Source: Croceicoccus marinus (GTDB lineage: Bacteria; Pseudomonadota; Alphaproteobacteria; Sphingomonadales; Sphingomonadaceae). Taken from it: a stretch of DNA of 64,000 nt. The notes below the pieces were generated by a model. It searched no databases, was not told the origin of the DNA, and saw only the letters and a list, made by a program, of their open reading frames with translations. Location of the stretch: assembly GCF_001661675.2 (NCBI RefSeq), contig NZ_CP019602.1:1637501-1701500 (forward strand), written 5' to 3'. Shown piece after piece: positions 1 through 7,307 of the stretch. Each line of letters begins with the position of its first letter. Positions within the stretch are counted from its first letter, which is position 1. Made by a program: the position numbers and the translations under genes.

Positions 1-185
1 TGCACTCGCCCGAGCCCGACTATGCGCCCGTGTTCATCGCAAATCCCCGCTATGGCACCCGCTGCAGCACCGTCGTCACCATCACGCGCGGCGGTTCGGG
101 CCAGATCGCGGAGCGCAGCTTCGATGCCGCTGCAAACCCCGTCGACACGCGCCGCATCGCCTTTCGCTGGCCGGCGCCGGGCTAG
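1..185 (+). CDS. NRDE (TANGO2-like) family protein, C-terminal end
   Basis: The frame is open from the left edge to a TAG at 183-185 and gives about 60 residues, so the gene is cut by the window. The visible end contains YGTRCSTVV followed by a short strand and ERSFDA. This resembles the C-terminal end of NRDE/TANGO2 proteins, which usually have a YGTRSSTVL-like stretch and an ER-F motif. The stop overlaps the stop of the leftward CAP gene by two bases, so the two genes converge. The molecular function of the family is unsettled. The call rests on a short tail and is moderate. Confidence 0.6.
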   Translation, partial: HSPEPDYAPVFIANPRYGTRCSTVVTITRGGSGQIAERSFDAAANPVDTRRIAFRWPAPG

Positions 186-748
186 AGCACCGGCTGCCCC
201 ATGACATTTCCCGCGGGCCAGTAACGGCAGACCAGCCAGTCCTGACCGCCACCAGCGGCCACCGCGCAGCCGACCCTTTCGGTATCGCGCCAGATCAGCT
301 GGGTATAATGCCCGACGTCGCGCCACTGGCCCGTGGCGGAGACGTCGGGAAAGCTCTCACGCTGGAAATGGCGCTTTTCGTCGATGAAGGTGCCGATCAT
401 CTCCTCGGCGGTGTAATAACGCTCGGTTCCGCGCCACAGGTTCTCGCCCGCCCCGCGCCGGGCGGACGGATCGGCGTGGTCCATGCTTTGCCTTCGCGCC
501 AGCTCGGCGGCCCATTGCCCGGCTTCGGCGGCGAGCTGCGGATCCCATTCCAGCGGGGGCACGCCGACGCGGTCCCGCTCGTCATTATGGGCGGCCAGCA
601 GACGCTGTGCAAAGCTGCCGGCAGGTACGCTCTCGACGCGCGGATATTTGTCCGAATAGCCCCATTGCTGCTGCGCCGATGCGGGCAGCGCCGCCGCCGC
701 GACCACCATGCCCAAGGCGGTCAATCCCGCTGCGATCCCGTGCTTCAT
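182..748 (-). CDS. Exported CAP-domain (SCP/PR1-like) protein
   Basis: A 188-residue protein starts at ATG 748 with a clear Sec signal peptide: a short basic start, a hydrophobic core rich in Ala, Leu and Val, and a PASAQ cleavage region near residue 25. The rest is one CAP domain. Visible motifs are HNDERDRVG in the first helix, GENLW, the signature GHYTQLIW, and CRYWPAGN near the end. Bacterial CAP proteins are secreted or periplasmic, and their substrates are mostly unknown. It is divergent from hemW, 71 bases away. I chose ATG 748 over an upstream in-frame ATG because the signal peptide begins there. Confidence 0.85.
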   Translation of the reverse strand: MKHGIAAGLTALGMVVAAAALPASAQQQWGYSDKYPRVESVPAGSFAQRLLAAHNDERDRVGVPPLEWDPQLAAEAGQWAAELARRQSMDHADPSARRGAGENLWRGTERYYTAEEMIGTFIDEKRHFQRESFPDVSATGQWRDVGHYTQLIWRDTERVGCAVAAGGGQDWLVCRYWPAGNVMGQPVL

Positions 749-819
749 CTGTCGATCCCTGTGCGTTGGTCCTGTCACCAAGCTTGACTTGCAGCGCTGA
801 ACAGGTGCTGAAACGCCGC

Positions 820-1974
820 ATGGCGCTGGCGCTCTACATCCATTGGCCTTTCTGCCTGAAGAAATGCCCCTATTGCGACTTCAACAGCCACGTCCGCAGC
901 GGCGTCGACATCGGGGCATGGGAAGCGGCGCTGCTGGCCGACATGGCGCATGAGCGCGAGGCGACCGGCCCGGATCCGCTGACATCGATCTTCTTCGGCG
1001 GCGGCACGCCTTCGCTGATGCCGCCCGCGCTGGTGGAACGGCTGATCGCGCAAGCGACCCGCCTGTGGACCCCCGCCCCCGGCCTTGAGATTACGCTGGA
1101 GGCCAATCCCTCCTCGGTCGAGGCGGCGGCCTTCGGCGATCTTGCGCGCGCTGGCGTCAACCGCGTGTCACTGGGCCTGCAGAGCCTGAACGATGAAGCA
1201 TTGCGATTCCTTGGCCGCCTGCACGATGCCCGCGAGGGCACCGCCGCGCTGGAAGTGGCGCAGAATGCGTTCGAACGCGTCAGCTTCGACCTGATCTACG
1301 CCCGCCCCGGCCAGAGCGCCGCCGAATGGCAGGTGGAACTGGCGCGCGCGCTGGCATTCGGGACGGGGCATCTCTCGCTCTACCAGCTGACGATCGAGCC
1401 GGGGACGCGCTTTGCCACCGATCATCGGCTTGGCCGCTTCGCCCTGCCCGAAGACGACCTGGCCGCCGATATCTTCACGCTTACCCGCGACATGACGGCA
1501 GCGGCGGGTCTGCCAGCCTATGAAGTCAGCAACCATGCTCGCCCCGGCGAGGAGAGCCGCCACAACCTGACCTATTGGCGCTATGGCGATTATGTCGGCA
1601 TCGGCCCCGGCGCACATGGCAGGCGCCGATCGGTGGCGACGCAGCGCCATCGCAAGCCCGAAAACTACCTCTCGGCCTGCACCCGCAACGGCCACGGCAT
1701 GTCCGAAAGCCGCCCGCTGGCCGCATCCGAACAGGCATCCGAAGCGCTGATGATGGGGCTGAGGCTGGAGGAAGGCGTCGATCTGGCGCAGATGGCGCAC
1801 CGCTTCGGCCTGCCGGGGGACGCGCTGATCGATGCGGACAAGGCGCGCTTTTACCGGGGGCTTGGCATGATCGAGCGCGATGGCCCACGTCTGCGGGTCG
1901 CGCCGCAGGGCATGGTGCTGCTCGACGCCTTGCTGGGCGAGCTTGTTTCCGCCGAATTGCTGGCCGCGACATGA
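820..1974 (+). CDS. hemW: Radical SAM heme chaperone HemW
   Basis: A 384-residue radical SAM protein starts with an IHWPFCLKKCPYC segment, so Cys12, Cys16 and Cys19 form the CxxxCxxC cluster-binding motif. FFGGGTPS and a SLGLQS segment follow in the usual order of the HemN/HemW fold. The N terminus is short and lacks the long extension of HemN, and HNLTYWRYGDY is typical of HemW. HemW binds heme and acts in heme transfer rather than coproporphyrinogen oxidation. The frame extends upstream, but ATG 820 lies just before the conserved start. It overlaps the recombinase gene by ATGA at 1971-1974, so the two are probably co-translated. Confidence 0.93.
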   Translation: MALALYIHWPFCLKKCPYCDFNSHVRSGVDIGAWEAALLADMAHEREATGPDPLTSIFFGGGTPSLMPPALVERLIAQATRLWTPAPGLEITLEANPSSVEAAAFGDLARAGVNRVSLGLQSLNDEALRFLGRLHDAREGTAALEVAQNAFERVSFDLIYARPGQSAAEWQVELARALAFGTGHLSLYQLTIEPGTRFATDHRLGRFALPEDDLAADIFTLTRDMTAAAGLPAYEVSNHARPGEESRHNLTYWRYGDYVGIGPGAHGRRRSVATQRHRKPENYLSACTRNGHGMSESRPLAASEQASEALMMGLRLEEGVDLAQMAHRFGLPGDALIDADKARFYRGLGMIERDGPRLRVAPQGMVLLDALLGELVSAELLAAT

Positions 1975-2894
1975 ACATGCGCGCCGACCTGCTGGAGCAA
2001 TGGCACGCGCATCTGGCATTCGGACTTCGCCGATCGCCGCATACGGTGCGCGCCTATGGCGACGCGGCGCGGCGGTTCCTGGAATGGCTTGGCGACGGGG
2101 AATGGTTGGGCGACGGGGCGGACTGGCGGCAGGTGGCGGGCTGCAAGGCGGCGGACATGCGCCGCTATCTGGCGATGCGGCGCGGCGGCGGGCTTTCCAA
2201 TGCCTCGGCCGCGCGGGAATTGTCGGCACTGAAGGCGCTGATCAAATTCGCGCTGGCGCAATCGGGGAACGAGGACCTGGCCCCTCCCCGCCTGCGCGGC
2301 CCGCGCGTCGCCAAGGGCCTGCCCCGCGCGGTCACTCCGGACGAGGCAGTGAACCTGGCCGAAACCGCTGCCGAGAATGCGGACATCGACTGGATCGGCG
2401 CGCGCGACCGCGCGGTCCTGCTGCTGCTGTATGGCGCGGGCCTGCGCATCGACGAGGCGCTGTCGCTGGATTGCGGCATATTGCCGATCGGCGCGACGAT
2501 CACCGTGACCGGCAAGGGCCGCAAGCAGCGGGTCGCACCGATCGTGCCGCTGGTGAAGCAGGCGATCGAGGATTATCTTGCGCGGCAGCCATGGCCCGCG
2601 GGGCCGCGCGATCCGCTGTTTCGCGGGGCCAAGGGCGGCCGCCTGTCGCAAGGCGTGGTGCAAAAGGCCACCGCTCGTGCACGCGTCTTGCTTGGCCTGC
2701 CCGCCAGCGCCACGCCCCATGCGCTGCGCCACAGCTTCGCGACGCATCTGCTGGCGGCGGGCACCGATCTGCGCAGTCTTCAGGAACTTCTGGGCCATGC
2801 CAGCCTCGGCTCGACCCAGATCTATACCAAGGTGGATGCGGCCGTCCTGCTCGACGTCTACCGCGACGCGCATCCCCGAGAGCGCGAGGACTGA
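1971..2894 (+). CDS. xerC: Tyrosine recombinase XerC-like
   Basis: A 307-residue tyrosine recombinase with an N-terminal SAM-like core-binding domain (about residues 5-100) and a catalytic domain. The catalytic set is visible: Arg159 in GAGLRI, Lys184 in the GKGRK turn, His250 and Arg253 in HALRH, His276 in LLGH, and nucleophile Tyr285 in STQIYT. The length and the lack of phage or integron neighbours fit the chromosome dimer resolution enzymes XerC/XerD. XerC is the better guess but the pair is hard to separate by eye. A six-residue duplication, EWLGDG, sits at 38-49. The stop lies three bases from that of the converging dedA gene. Confidence 0.85.
   Translation: MNMRADLLEQWHAHLAFGLRRSPHTVRAYGDAARRFLEWLGDGEWLGDGADWRQVAGCKAADMRRYLAMRRGGGLSNASAARELSALKALIKFALAQSGNEDLAPPRLRGPRVAKGLPRAVTPDEAVNLAETAAENADIDWIGARDRAVLLLLYGAGLRIDEALSLDCGILPIGATITVTGKGRKQRVAPIVPLVKQAIEDYLARQPWPAGPRDPLFRGAKGGRLSQGVVQKATARARVLLGLPASATPHALRHSFATHLLAAGTDLRSLQELLGHASLGSTQIYTKVDAAVLLDVYRDAHPRERED
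2082..2117 (+). repeat. 18-bp imperfect tandem duplication inside xerC
   Basis: Two adjacent 18-base units, 2082-2099 and 2100-2117, differ at only two positions. Each encodes Glu-Trp-Leu-Gly-Asp-Gly, so the reading frame is kept. The duplication lies in the N-terminal core-binding domain of the recombinase, between helices, and should lengthen a surface loop. Confidence 0.8.
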
Positions 2895-2897
2895 GGC

Positions 2898-3515
2898 CTA
2901 CTCGCTGTCCTGCACCCGCTCACGCGGCTTCCATGTGACGACACGGAAGACATAGCCGACCAGCATCAGCCCGATCAGCACCCAGGTGCCGATACCGACC
3001 CAATGTTCGAAATCGGTGACGAAGCCGGCAAGCAGGCTGGCACCCGCGATCAGCAAGGTGTTCCAGATCGCGGCCCCGGCGGCAGTGAAGATGAGGAACC
3101 GCCACACGCTCATATGCGCGAGGCCAGCGGGCAGCGAAACGATGGTCCGCATCAGCGGCGAAAAGCGCAGGAAGAACACCACCCACTGGCCGTGCTTGCG
3201 GAAGAAGCGGCTCGTTTCCTCGACATGCTGCCAGTCCAGCGTCAGCCAGCGGCCGTGGCGTTCGATGAACGGCTCCAGCCGGCGATAGCCGTATCTGTAG
3301 CCGATCCAGTACCAGACGTAATTGCCGGCCAGTGATCCGACGGTCCCCCAGATCAGCAGGGGCAGAAACGACATCGTCCCGCGCGCGACCAGCAGCCCGC
3401 CCACGCCCATGATCACTTCGCTGGGGATCGGGGGGAAGATATTCTCGATCGCCATCAGGAGGGCTATGCCGAAATAGCCCCCCTTCTCGATCATGGTGAT
3501 GATCCAGTCCGTCAT
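2898..3515 (-). CDS. DedA family membrane protein
   Basis: A 205-residue integral membrane protein with the DedA/VTT features: an N-terminal segment with ENIFPPIPSEVI, a GN-VWY stretch in the second third, the motif FFLRFSPLMRTIVSLPAGLA with conserved Arg and Gly, and closing membrane helices. DedA proteins act in membrane lipid homeostasis and include undecaprenyl-phosphate or polyprenyl-phosphate flippases; which lipid applies here cannot be read from the sequence. It is leftward, downstream of gshB with a 48-base gap, and converges on xerC. The C terminus is Arg/Glu rich and probably cytoplasmic. Confidence 0.9.
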   Translation of the reverse strand: MTDWIITMIEKGGYFGIALLMAIENIFPPIPSEVIMGVGGLLVARGTMSFLPLLIWGTVGSLAGNYVWYWIGYRYGYRRLEPFIERHGRWLTLDWQHVEETSRFFRKHGQWVVFFLRFSPLMRTIVSLPAGLAHMSVWRFLIFTAAGAAIWNTLLIAGASLLAGFVTDFEHWVGIGTWVLIGLMLVGYVFRVVTWKPRERVQDSE

Positions 3516-3563
3516 TGGGTGGATAACGCAGCCGGGCCGTTATGGCTCCCCTTGCGCCGTCCT

Positions 3564-4535
3564 TCAGCGGCCAAGCCGTGCCTCGATCGCGTCCCAGATC
3601 ATGCCGGGGGTATCGGTGCCGTTGAAATTGTCGACCGCGACGATGCCGGTCGGACTGGTGACGTTGATCTCGGTCAGCCATTTTCCGCCGATCACGTCGA
3701 TCCCCACGAAGACGAGGCCCAGTTCCTTCAGCTGCGGCCCCATCGCGTCGCAGATCTCCTGCTCACGCGGGGTCAGCAACGTGCTTTCGGCGTACCCGCC
3801 CTGCGCCAGGTTCGATCGGAACTCCCCCTCGCCCGGCTTGCGGTTGATTGCGCCCGCGACGATGCCGTCGATCAGCACGATGCGCTTGTCGCCTTCGCTC
3901 ACTTCGGGAAGGAAGGGCTGGACCATGAAGGGTTCGGGCCAGGTGGTGTTGAACATCTCGACCAGTGCGGAAAGATTGCCGCCGTCCTTGTCGATCTTGA
4001 ACACCGCCTTGCCGCCATTGCCGTGCAGCGGCTTGATGACGACCGCGCCGTGCTCGGCCATGAAATCGCGCACTTCCTCGATCCGGCGGGTGATCAGCGT
4101 GGGCGGCATGAAGCGTGCGAAGTCCAGCACATAGACCTTTTCGGGCGCATTGCGGACCGAAACCGGGTCATTCACGACCAGCGTCTCGCCCTTCAGCCGC
4201 TCGAGCAGCCAGGTGCCGGTGAGATAGCCGATGTCGAAGGGCGGATCCTGGCGCATCAGCACGACATCGATGTCGCTGCCGAGGTCGATGGTGCGATGCT
4301 CGCCCATCTCGAAATGATCGCCCTTGACCTTGCGGACCGTTACCGGCGCGGCCCACGCGGTCACGCGCCCGCCGCCCGAACCGTCGGACTTCCAGCTGAG
4401 CGAGCGCACGTCGTAATGGAACAGGCTATATCCGCGCTTTTGCGCCGCAAGCATCAGGGCGAAGCTGGAATCGCCAGTGATATTGATCGTCTCGATCGGG
4501 TCCATCTGGACGGCGATGCGCAAGGGATGGGGCAC
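3564..4535 (-). CDS. gshB: Glutathione synthetase
   Basis: A 323-residue ATP-grasp enzyme that joins gamma-glutamylcysteine and glycine to give glutathione. The start RIAVQMDPIETINI, the block MRQDPPFD, KPLHGNGG with the ATP-binding Lys, and the closing INVTSPTG are all characteristic of bacterial GshB. I prefer GTG 4535 as the start because AAAGGAAG lies just upstream and the homologous region begins there. An in-frame ATG at 4559 overlaps the yraN stop as TGATG and would add eight residues, so it remains possible. It follows rsmI and yraN in a conserved alphaproteobacterial order. Confidence 0.94.
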   Translation of the reverse strand: MPHPLRIAVQMDPIETINITGDSSFALMLAAQKRGYSLFHYDVRSLSWKSDGSGGGRVTAWAAPVTVRKVKGDHFEMGEHRTIDLGSDIDVVLMRQDPPFDIGYLTGTWLLERLKGETLVVNDPVSVRNAPEKVYVLDFARFMPPTLITRRIEEVRDFMAEHGAVVIKPLHGNGGKAVFKIDKDGGNLSALVEMFNTTWPEPFMVQPFLPEVSEGDKRIVLIDGIVAGAINRKPGEGEFRSNLAQGGYAESTLLTPREQEICDAMGPQLKELGLVFVGIDVIGGKWLTEINVTSPTGIVAVDNFNGTDTPGMIWDAIEARLGR

Positions 4536-4558
4536 GGTTCTTCCTTTAATGGCAGGCA

Positions 4559-4924
4559 TCAGAACTGGCCTGCATTCTCCAGATGGCGCGGCGGCTGGCC
4601 GGGTGCAAGCAGCAGCACGTCGATCCGCATGTCGTCGCCCGGCTGCAGGAAGCGATGCGCCTCCGCCTCGGCAGCGGCGCAGACCCGCGCCAGGCGGCGG
4701 GCGTCGATGGCGGTGTCCAGTCCGGCCGCGGTCTGGCGCCATTTGACTTCTATAAAGGCCACGATATGGTCCTTTCGCGCCACCAGATCGACCTCTCCCG
4801 CCGCATTTCGGACGCGGCGCGCCAGGATCTGCCAGCCGCCGGCGTGGAGGAACAGCGCAGCCTCGTCCTCGCCGCGGCGGCCCTGCTTTTCGGCGCGGGT
4901 GCGGCGAACGGCTTCGCCCTTCAC
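4559..4924 (-). CDS. yraN: YraN family (UPF0102) predicted endonuclease-fold protein
   Basis: A 121-residue protein with the UPF0102 pattern: RGEDEAA near the N terminus, then ILARRVRNAAGEVDLVAR, and IAFIEVKWR-type strands (here VAFIEVKWR). The spaced Glu, Asp and E-V-K residues match the core of the restriction-endonuclease-like fold. Its biological role is unclear. The start is a GTG at 4924 that overlaps the rsmI stop as GTGA, so the two are translationally coupled. Longer upstream reading in this frame lies within rsmI and is not used. Confidence 0.88.
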   Translation of the reverse strand: MKGEAVRRTRAEKQGRRGEDEAALFLHAGGWQILARRVRNAAGEVDLVARKDHIVAFIEVKWRQTAAGLDTAIDARRLARVCAAAEAEAHRFLQPGDDMRIDVLLLAPGQPPRHLENAGQF

Positions 4925-5760
4925 GCCTTCAGTTCCATCGCGCGTGCATACAGCGTCTTGCGGTCGAGGCCGTGCGCCTTTGCCAGCTTCGCCGCCGCCT
5001 GGCTCGGCTTGTCGGTCGTCAGCGCCTCGGCCAGCAGGGCGTCGATGTCGATGTCCTCCGCCGCCTCGGCGACAGGGGGGCCGATCATCAGCACGATCTC
5101 GCCCCTTGGCGGATGGGCGGTGTAATGGGCGGCCAGTTCGCCGGCCATCCCGCTGCGGCATTCCTCGTGCATCTTGGTGAGTTCGCGGCCCACTGCGATG
5201 GTCCGGCCCGGCAGCGCCTGACCGATCGCCTCGAGCGCGGCGACCAGGCGCGGCGCGGTTTCATAGAAGACGAGGCTGCTGCGAATGCCGGCCAGTTCGG
5301 CCAGCACGTCGGCGCGCGCCTTCGCCTTTTGCGGCAGGAAGCCCGCGAACAGGAAGCGGTCGGTCGGCAGCCCCGCAATCGCAAGCCCCGCCACCACCGC
5401 GCTCGGCCCCGGAACAGTGACCACGTTCAGGCCCCTTGCCCGCGCTTCGTGTACAAGCCGGTAGCCGGGATCGGAAATCAGCGGCGTGCCCGCGTCGGAC
5501 ACCAGCGCCACCGGCGCGTCGGCGGCCAGGTCCAGCAGGCCCCCGCGCGCGCGCTCGTCGGCGTGGTCGTCATGACGGATCAGCCGCTTCTTCAGCCCCA
5601 GGTGCTGCATCAGCCGTCCGGTGACGCGCGTATCCTCGCACGCGACGGCCTCTGCCCCGCGCAGTATGGAAATGGCGCGCAGGGTGATGTCACCGAGATT
5701 GCCAATCGGCGTCGCTACAATATAGAGACCCGGTTCGAGGGATTCATCGCGTTGGTCCAT
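4921..5760 (-). CDS. rsmI: 16S rRNA (cytidine(1402)-2'-O)-methyltransferase
   Basis: A 279-residue tetrapyrrole-methylase-fold enzyme that 2'-O-methylates C1402 in the decoding centre of 16S rRNA. The family start GLYIVATPIGNLGDITLRA is followed by CEDTRVT, LVSDAGTPLISDPGY and VPGPSAV, all in the expected order. GFLPQK and FYETAPR follow. ATG 5760 is used because the protein begins a few residues before the first conserved strand. A longer reading frame upstream runs antisense to the next gene and is ignored. It heads the leftward set rsmI-yraN-gshB. Confidence 0.95.
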   Translation of the reverse strand: MDQRDESLEPGLYIVATPIGNLGDITLRAISILRGAEAVACEDTRVTGRLMQHLGLKKRLIRHDDHADERARGGLLDLAADAPVALVSDAGTPLISDPGYRLVHEARARGLNVVTVPGPSAVVAGLAIAGLPTDRFLFAGFLPQKAKARADVLAELAGIRSSLVFYETAPRLVAALEAIGQALPGRTIAVGRELTKMHEECRSGMAGELAAHYTAHPPRGEIVLMIGPPVAEAAEDIDIDALLAEALTTDKPSQAAAKLAKAHGLDRKTLYARAMELKA

Positions 5761-5800
5761 GATCCGCGCTGATGCACGCCGTACTCTGGGAGATGCAAGC

Positions 5801-7024
5801 ATGAACACGCGGGTCGCACCCAACTCCGCGCCTTTTGGCGTCCGCACCGCCGCCGACGACCGGACCATGGGGCGCCGCCGCGCCATCCGCATGGGCGCGG
5901 TCGGCTTTGGCGCGCTGGTGCTGGCAGGGTGCAAGGGCATCATTCCCGACGGGGGCAGCGCGCCCCCTCCCCCGCCGCCGCCGGTCGAGGGGCCGAGCGC
6001 GGGCGAACTGCCCGACGTGGACGAGGCGCGCCACCGCGTCGCGCTGCTGGTGCCGATGTCGGGCCAGAACGCCGCCGTGGGGCAAAGCCTGTCGAACGCA
6101 ACCACCATGGCGCTGCTCGACACCAATACGTCGAACATCCGCATCACCAGCTATGACACCGCCAGCGACCCCGCGGGCGCTGCCCGGCGCGCCATCGCCG
6201 ATGGCAACCGGCTGATCCTGGGCCCGCTGCTGGGCGAGAATGTCGATGCGGTGCAGGCCGTGGCCCGCCCCGCGCGGGTGCCGATCATCAGCTTTTCGAA
6301 CGACAGCCAGGTGGCGGGCGACGGGGTCTATGTGATGGGGCAGATCCCCTCGCAGTCGATCGAGCGGACCATGACATATGCCCAGCAGAACGGCATCACG
6401 CGCTTTGCCGCGCTGGTGCCCAGCGGCGAATATGGCAAGCGCGCTTCGGATGCAATGCTGGCACATGCCCGCCGCACCGGGACACAGGTCGCCGCGATAG
6501 AGACCTATGACCGCGACAACAGCTCGCTGGCATCGGCAGTCCGCCGCCTGCAGGAAAGCGGCGATTACCAGGCGGTTCTGATCGCCGACGGGGCGCGCAT
6601 CGCGGTGCGCGCGGGGCCGATGCTGCGCGATGCGGACCAGATGGCCAAGATCCTCGGCACCGAATTGTGGAGCGGGGACGCGCAGATCGCGCAGACGCCC
6701 GCGCTGCGCGGCGCATGGTTCTCGGCCGTGTCGGATGCGCGGTTCCAGCGGCTGTCGGACAGCTATAAAAGCCGGTTCGGTTCGGCCCCCTATCGCGTTT
6801 CGGCGCTGGGCTATGACGCGGTCCTGCTGACGATCCGGATCGCGCGCGACTGGCAGCCGGGCGATCCGTTCCCGGTGTCGCAGCTGGACGATCCCGCCGG
6901 GTTCCTCGGCCTGGACGGGGCGTTCCGCTTCGACGACGGCGTGGTGAAGCGCGCGTTCGAAGTGCGCGAGGTTACGGTGAACGGAATGAAAGTGGTTTCG
7001 CCCGCCCCGGCCAGCTTCGACTGA
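5801..7024 (+). CDS. Periplasmic-binding-fold lipoprotein, penicillin-binding protein activator-like
   Basis: A 407-residue lipoprotein. The leader has a GRRRAIR cluster, a hydrophobic stretch and the lipobox LAGC, followed by a Pro-rich linker after the acceptor Cys. The body has the type I periplasmic-binding fold seen in LppC/LpoA-type proteins: RVALLVPMSGQNAAVGQSL, GPLLGENVDAV, PIISFSND, then ALVPSGEYG. LpoA proteins stimulate penicillin-binding protein 1A from the outer membrane, and this is the likely but unproven role. ATG 5801 has GGGAG upstream and gives the best leader. It diverges from rsmI. Confidence 0.8.
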   Translation: MNTRVAPNSAPFGVRTAADDRTMGRRRAIRMGAVGFGALVLAGCKGIIPDGGSAPPPPPPPVEGPSAGELPDVDEARHRVALLVPMSGQNAAVGQSLSNATTMALLDTNTSNIRITSYDTASDPAGAARRAIADGNRLILGPLLGENVDAVQAVARPARVPIISFSNDSQVAGDGVYVMGQIPSQSIERTMTYAQQNGITRFAALVPSGEYGKRASDAMLAHARRTGTQVAAIETYDRDNSSLASAVRRLQESGDYQAVLIADGARIAVRAGPMLRDADQMAKILGTELWSGDAQIAQTPALRGAWFSAVSDARFQRLSDSYKSRFGSAPYRVSALGYDAVLLTIRIARDWQPGDPFPVSQLDDPAGFLGLDGAFRFDDGVVKRAFEVREVTVNGMKVVSPAPASFD

Positions 7025-7088
7025 TCCGCTTCGCGCCGGCGTTCGAGGGTGGGGAAGGAGTTGACGAGGCGGCGCCCTTGCCAGCTCT

Positions 7089-7108
7089 CACCCGTTGGGT
7101 AGCGGGTG
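7089..7108 (+). other. Short hairpin downstream of the lipoprotein gene
   Basis: A six-base perfect inverted repeat, 7089-7094 and 7103-7108, encloses an eight-base loop in the 283-base gap before parE. No run of T follows, so it is at best a weak terminator. The rest of the gap shows no gene; TATAAC at 7252-7257 could be a -10 element for parE but no convincing -35 is present. Confidence 0.3.
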
Positions 7109-7307
7109 GGGGAACGAGAGCCGAAGAGACATGTGCCGCGGGTTTTCCGCCCCGCGGACCCGTTCCTTATGCCGCGCCGCGCCTGTTCAGTAAAACGCGA
7201 AAAACCTGCGACAAAAATCGATTCGGTCGATCAGTCGCGCACAGCGCTGCTTATAACTTCCCGCGAAAGCTTGATCGGGGGGGCCGCGCGGGCCTAGCCT
7301 TGCGGCC

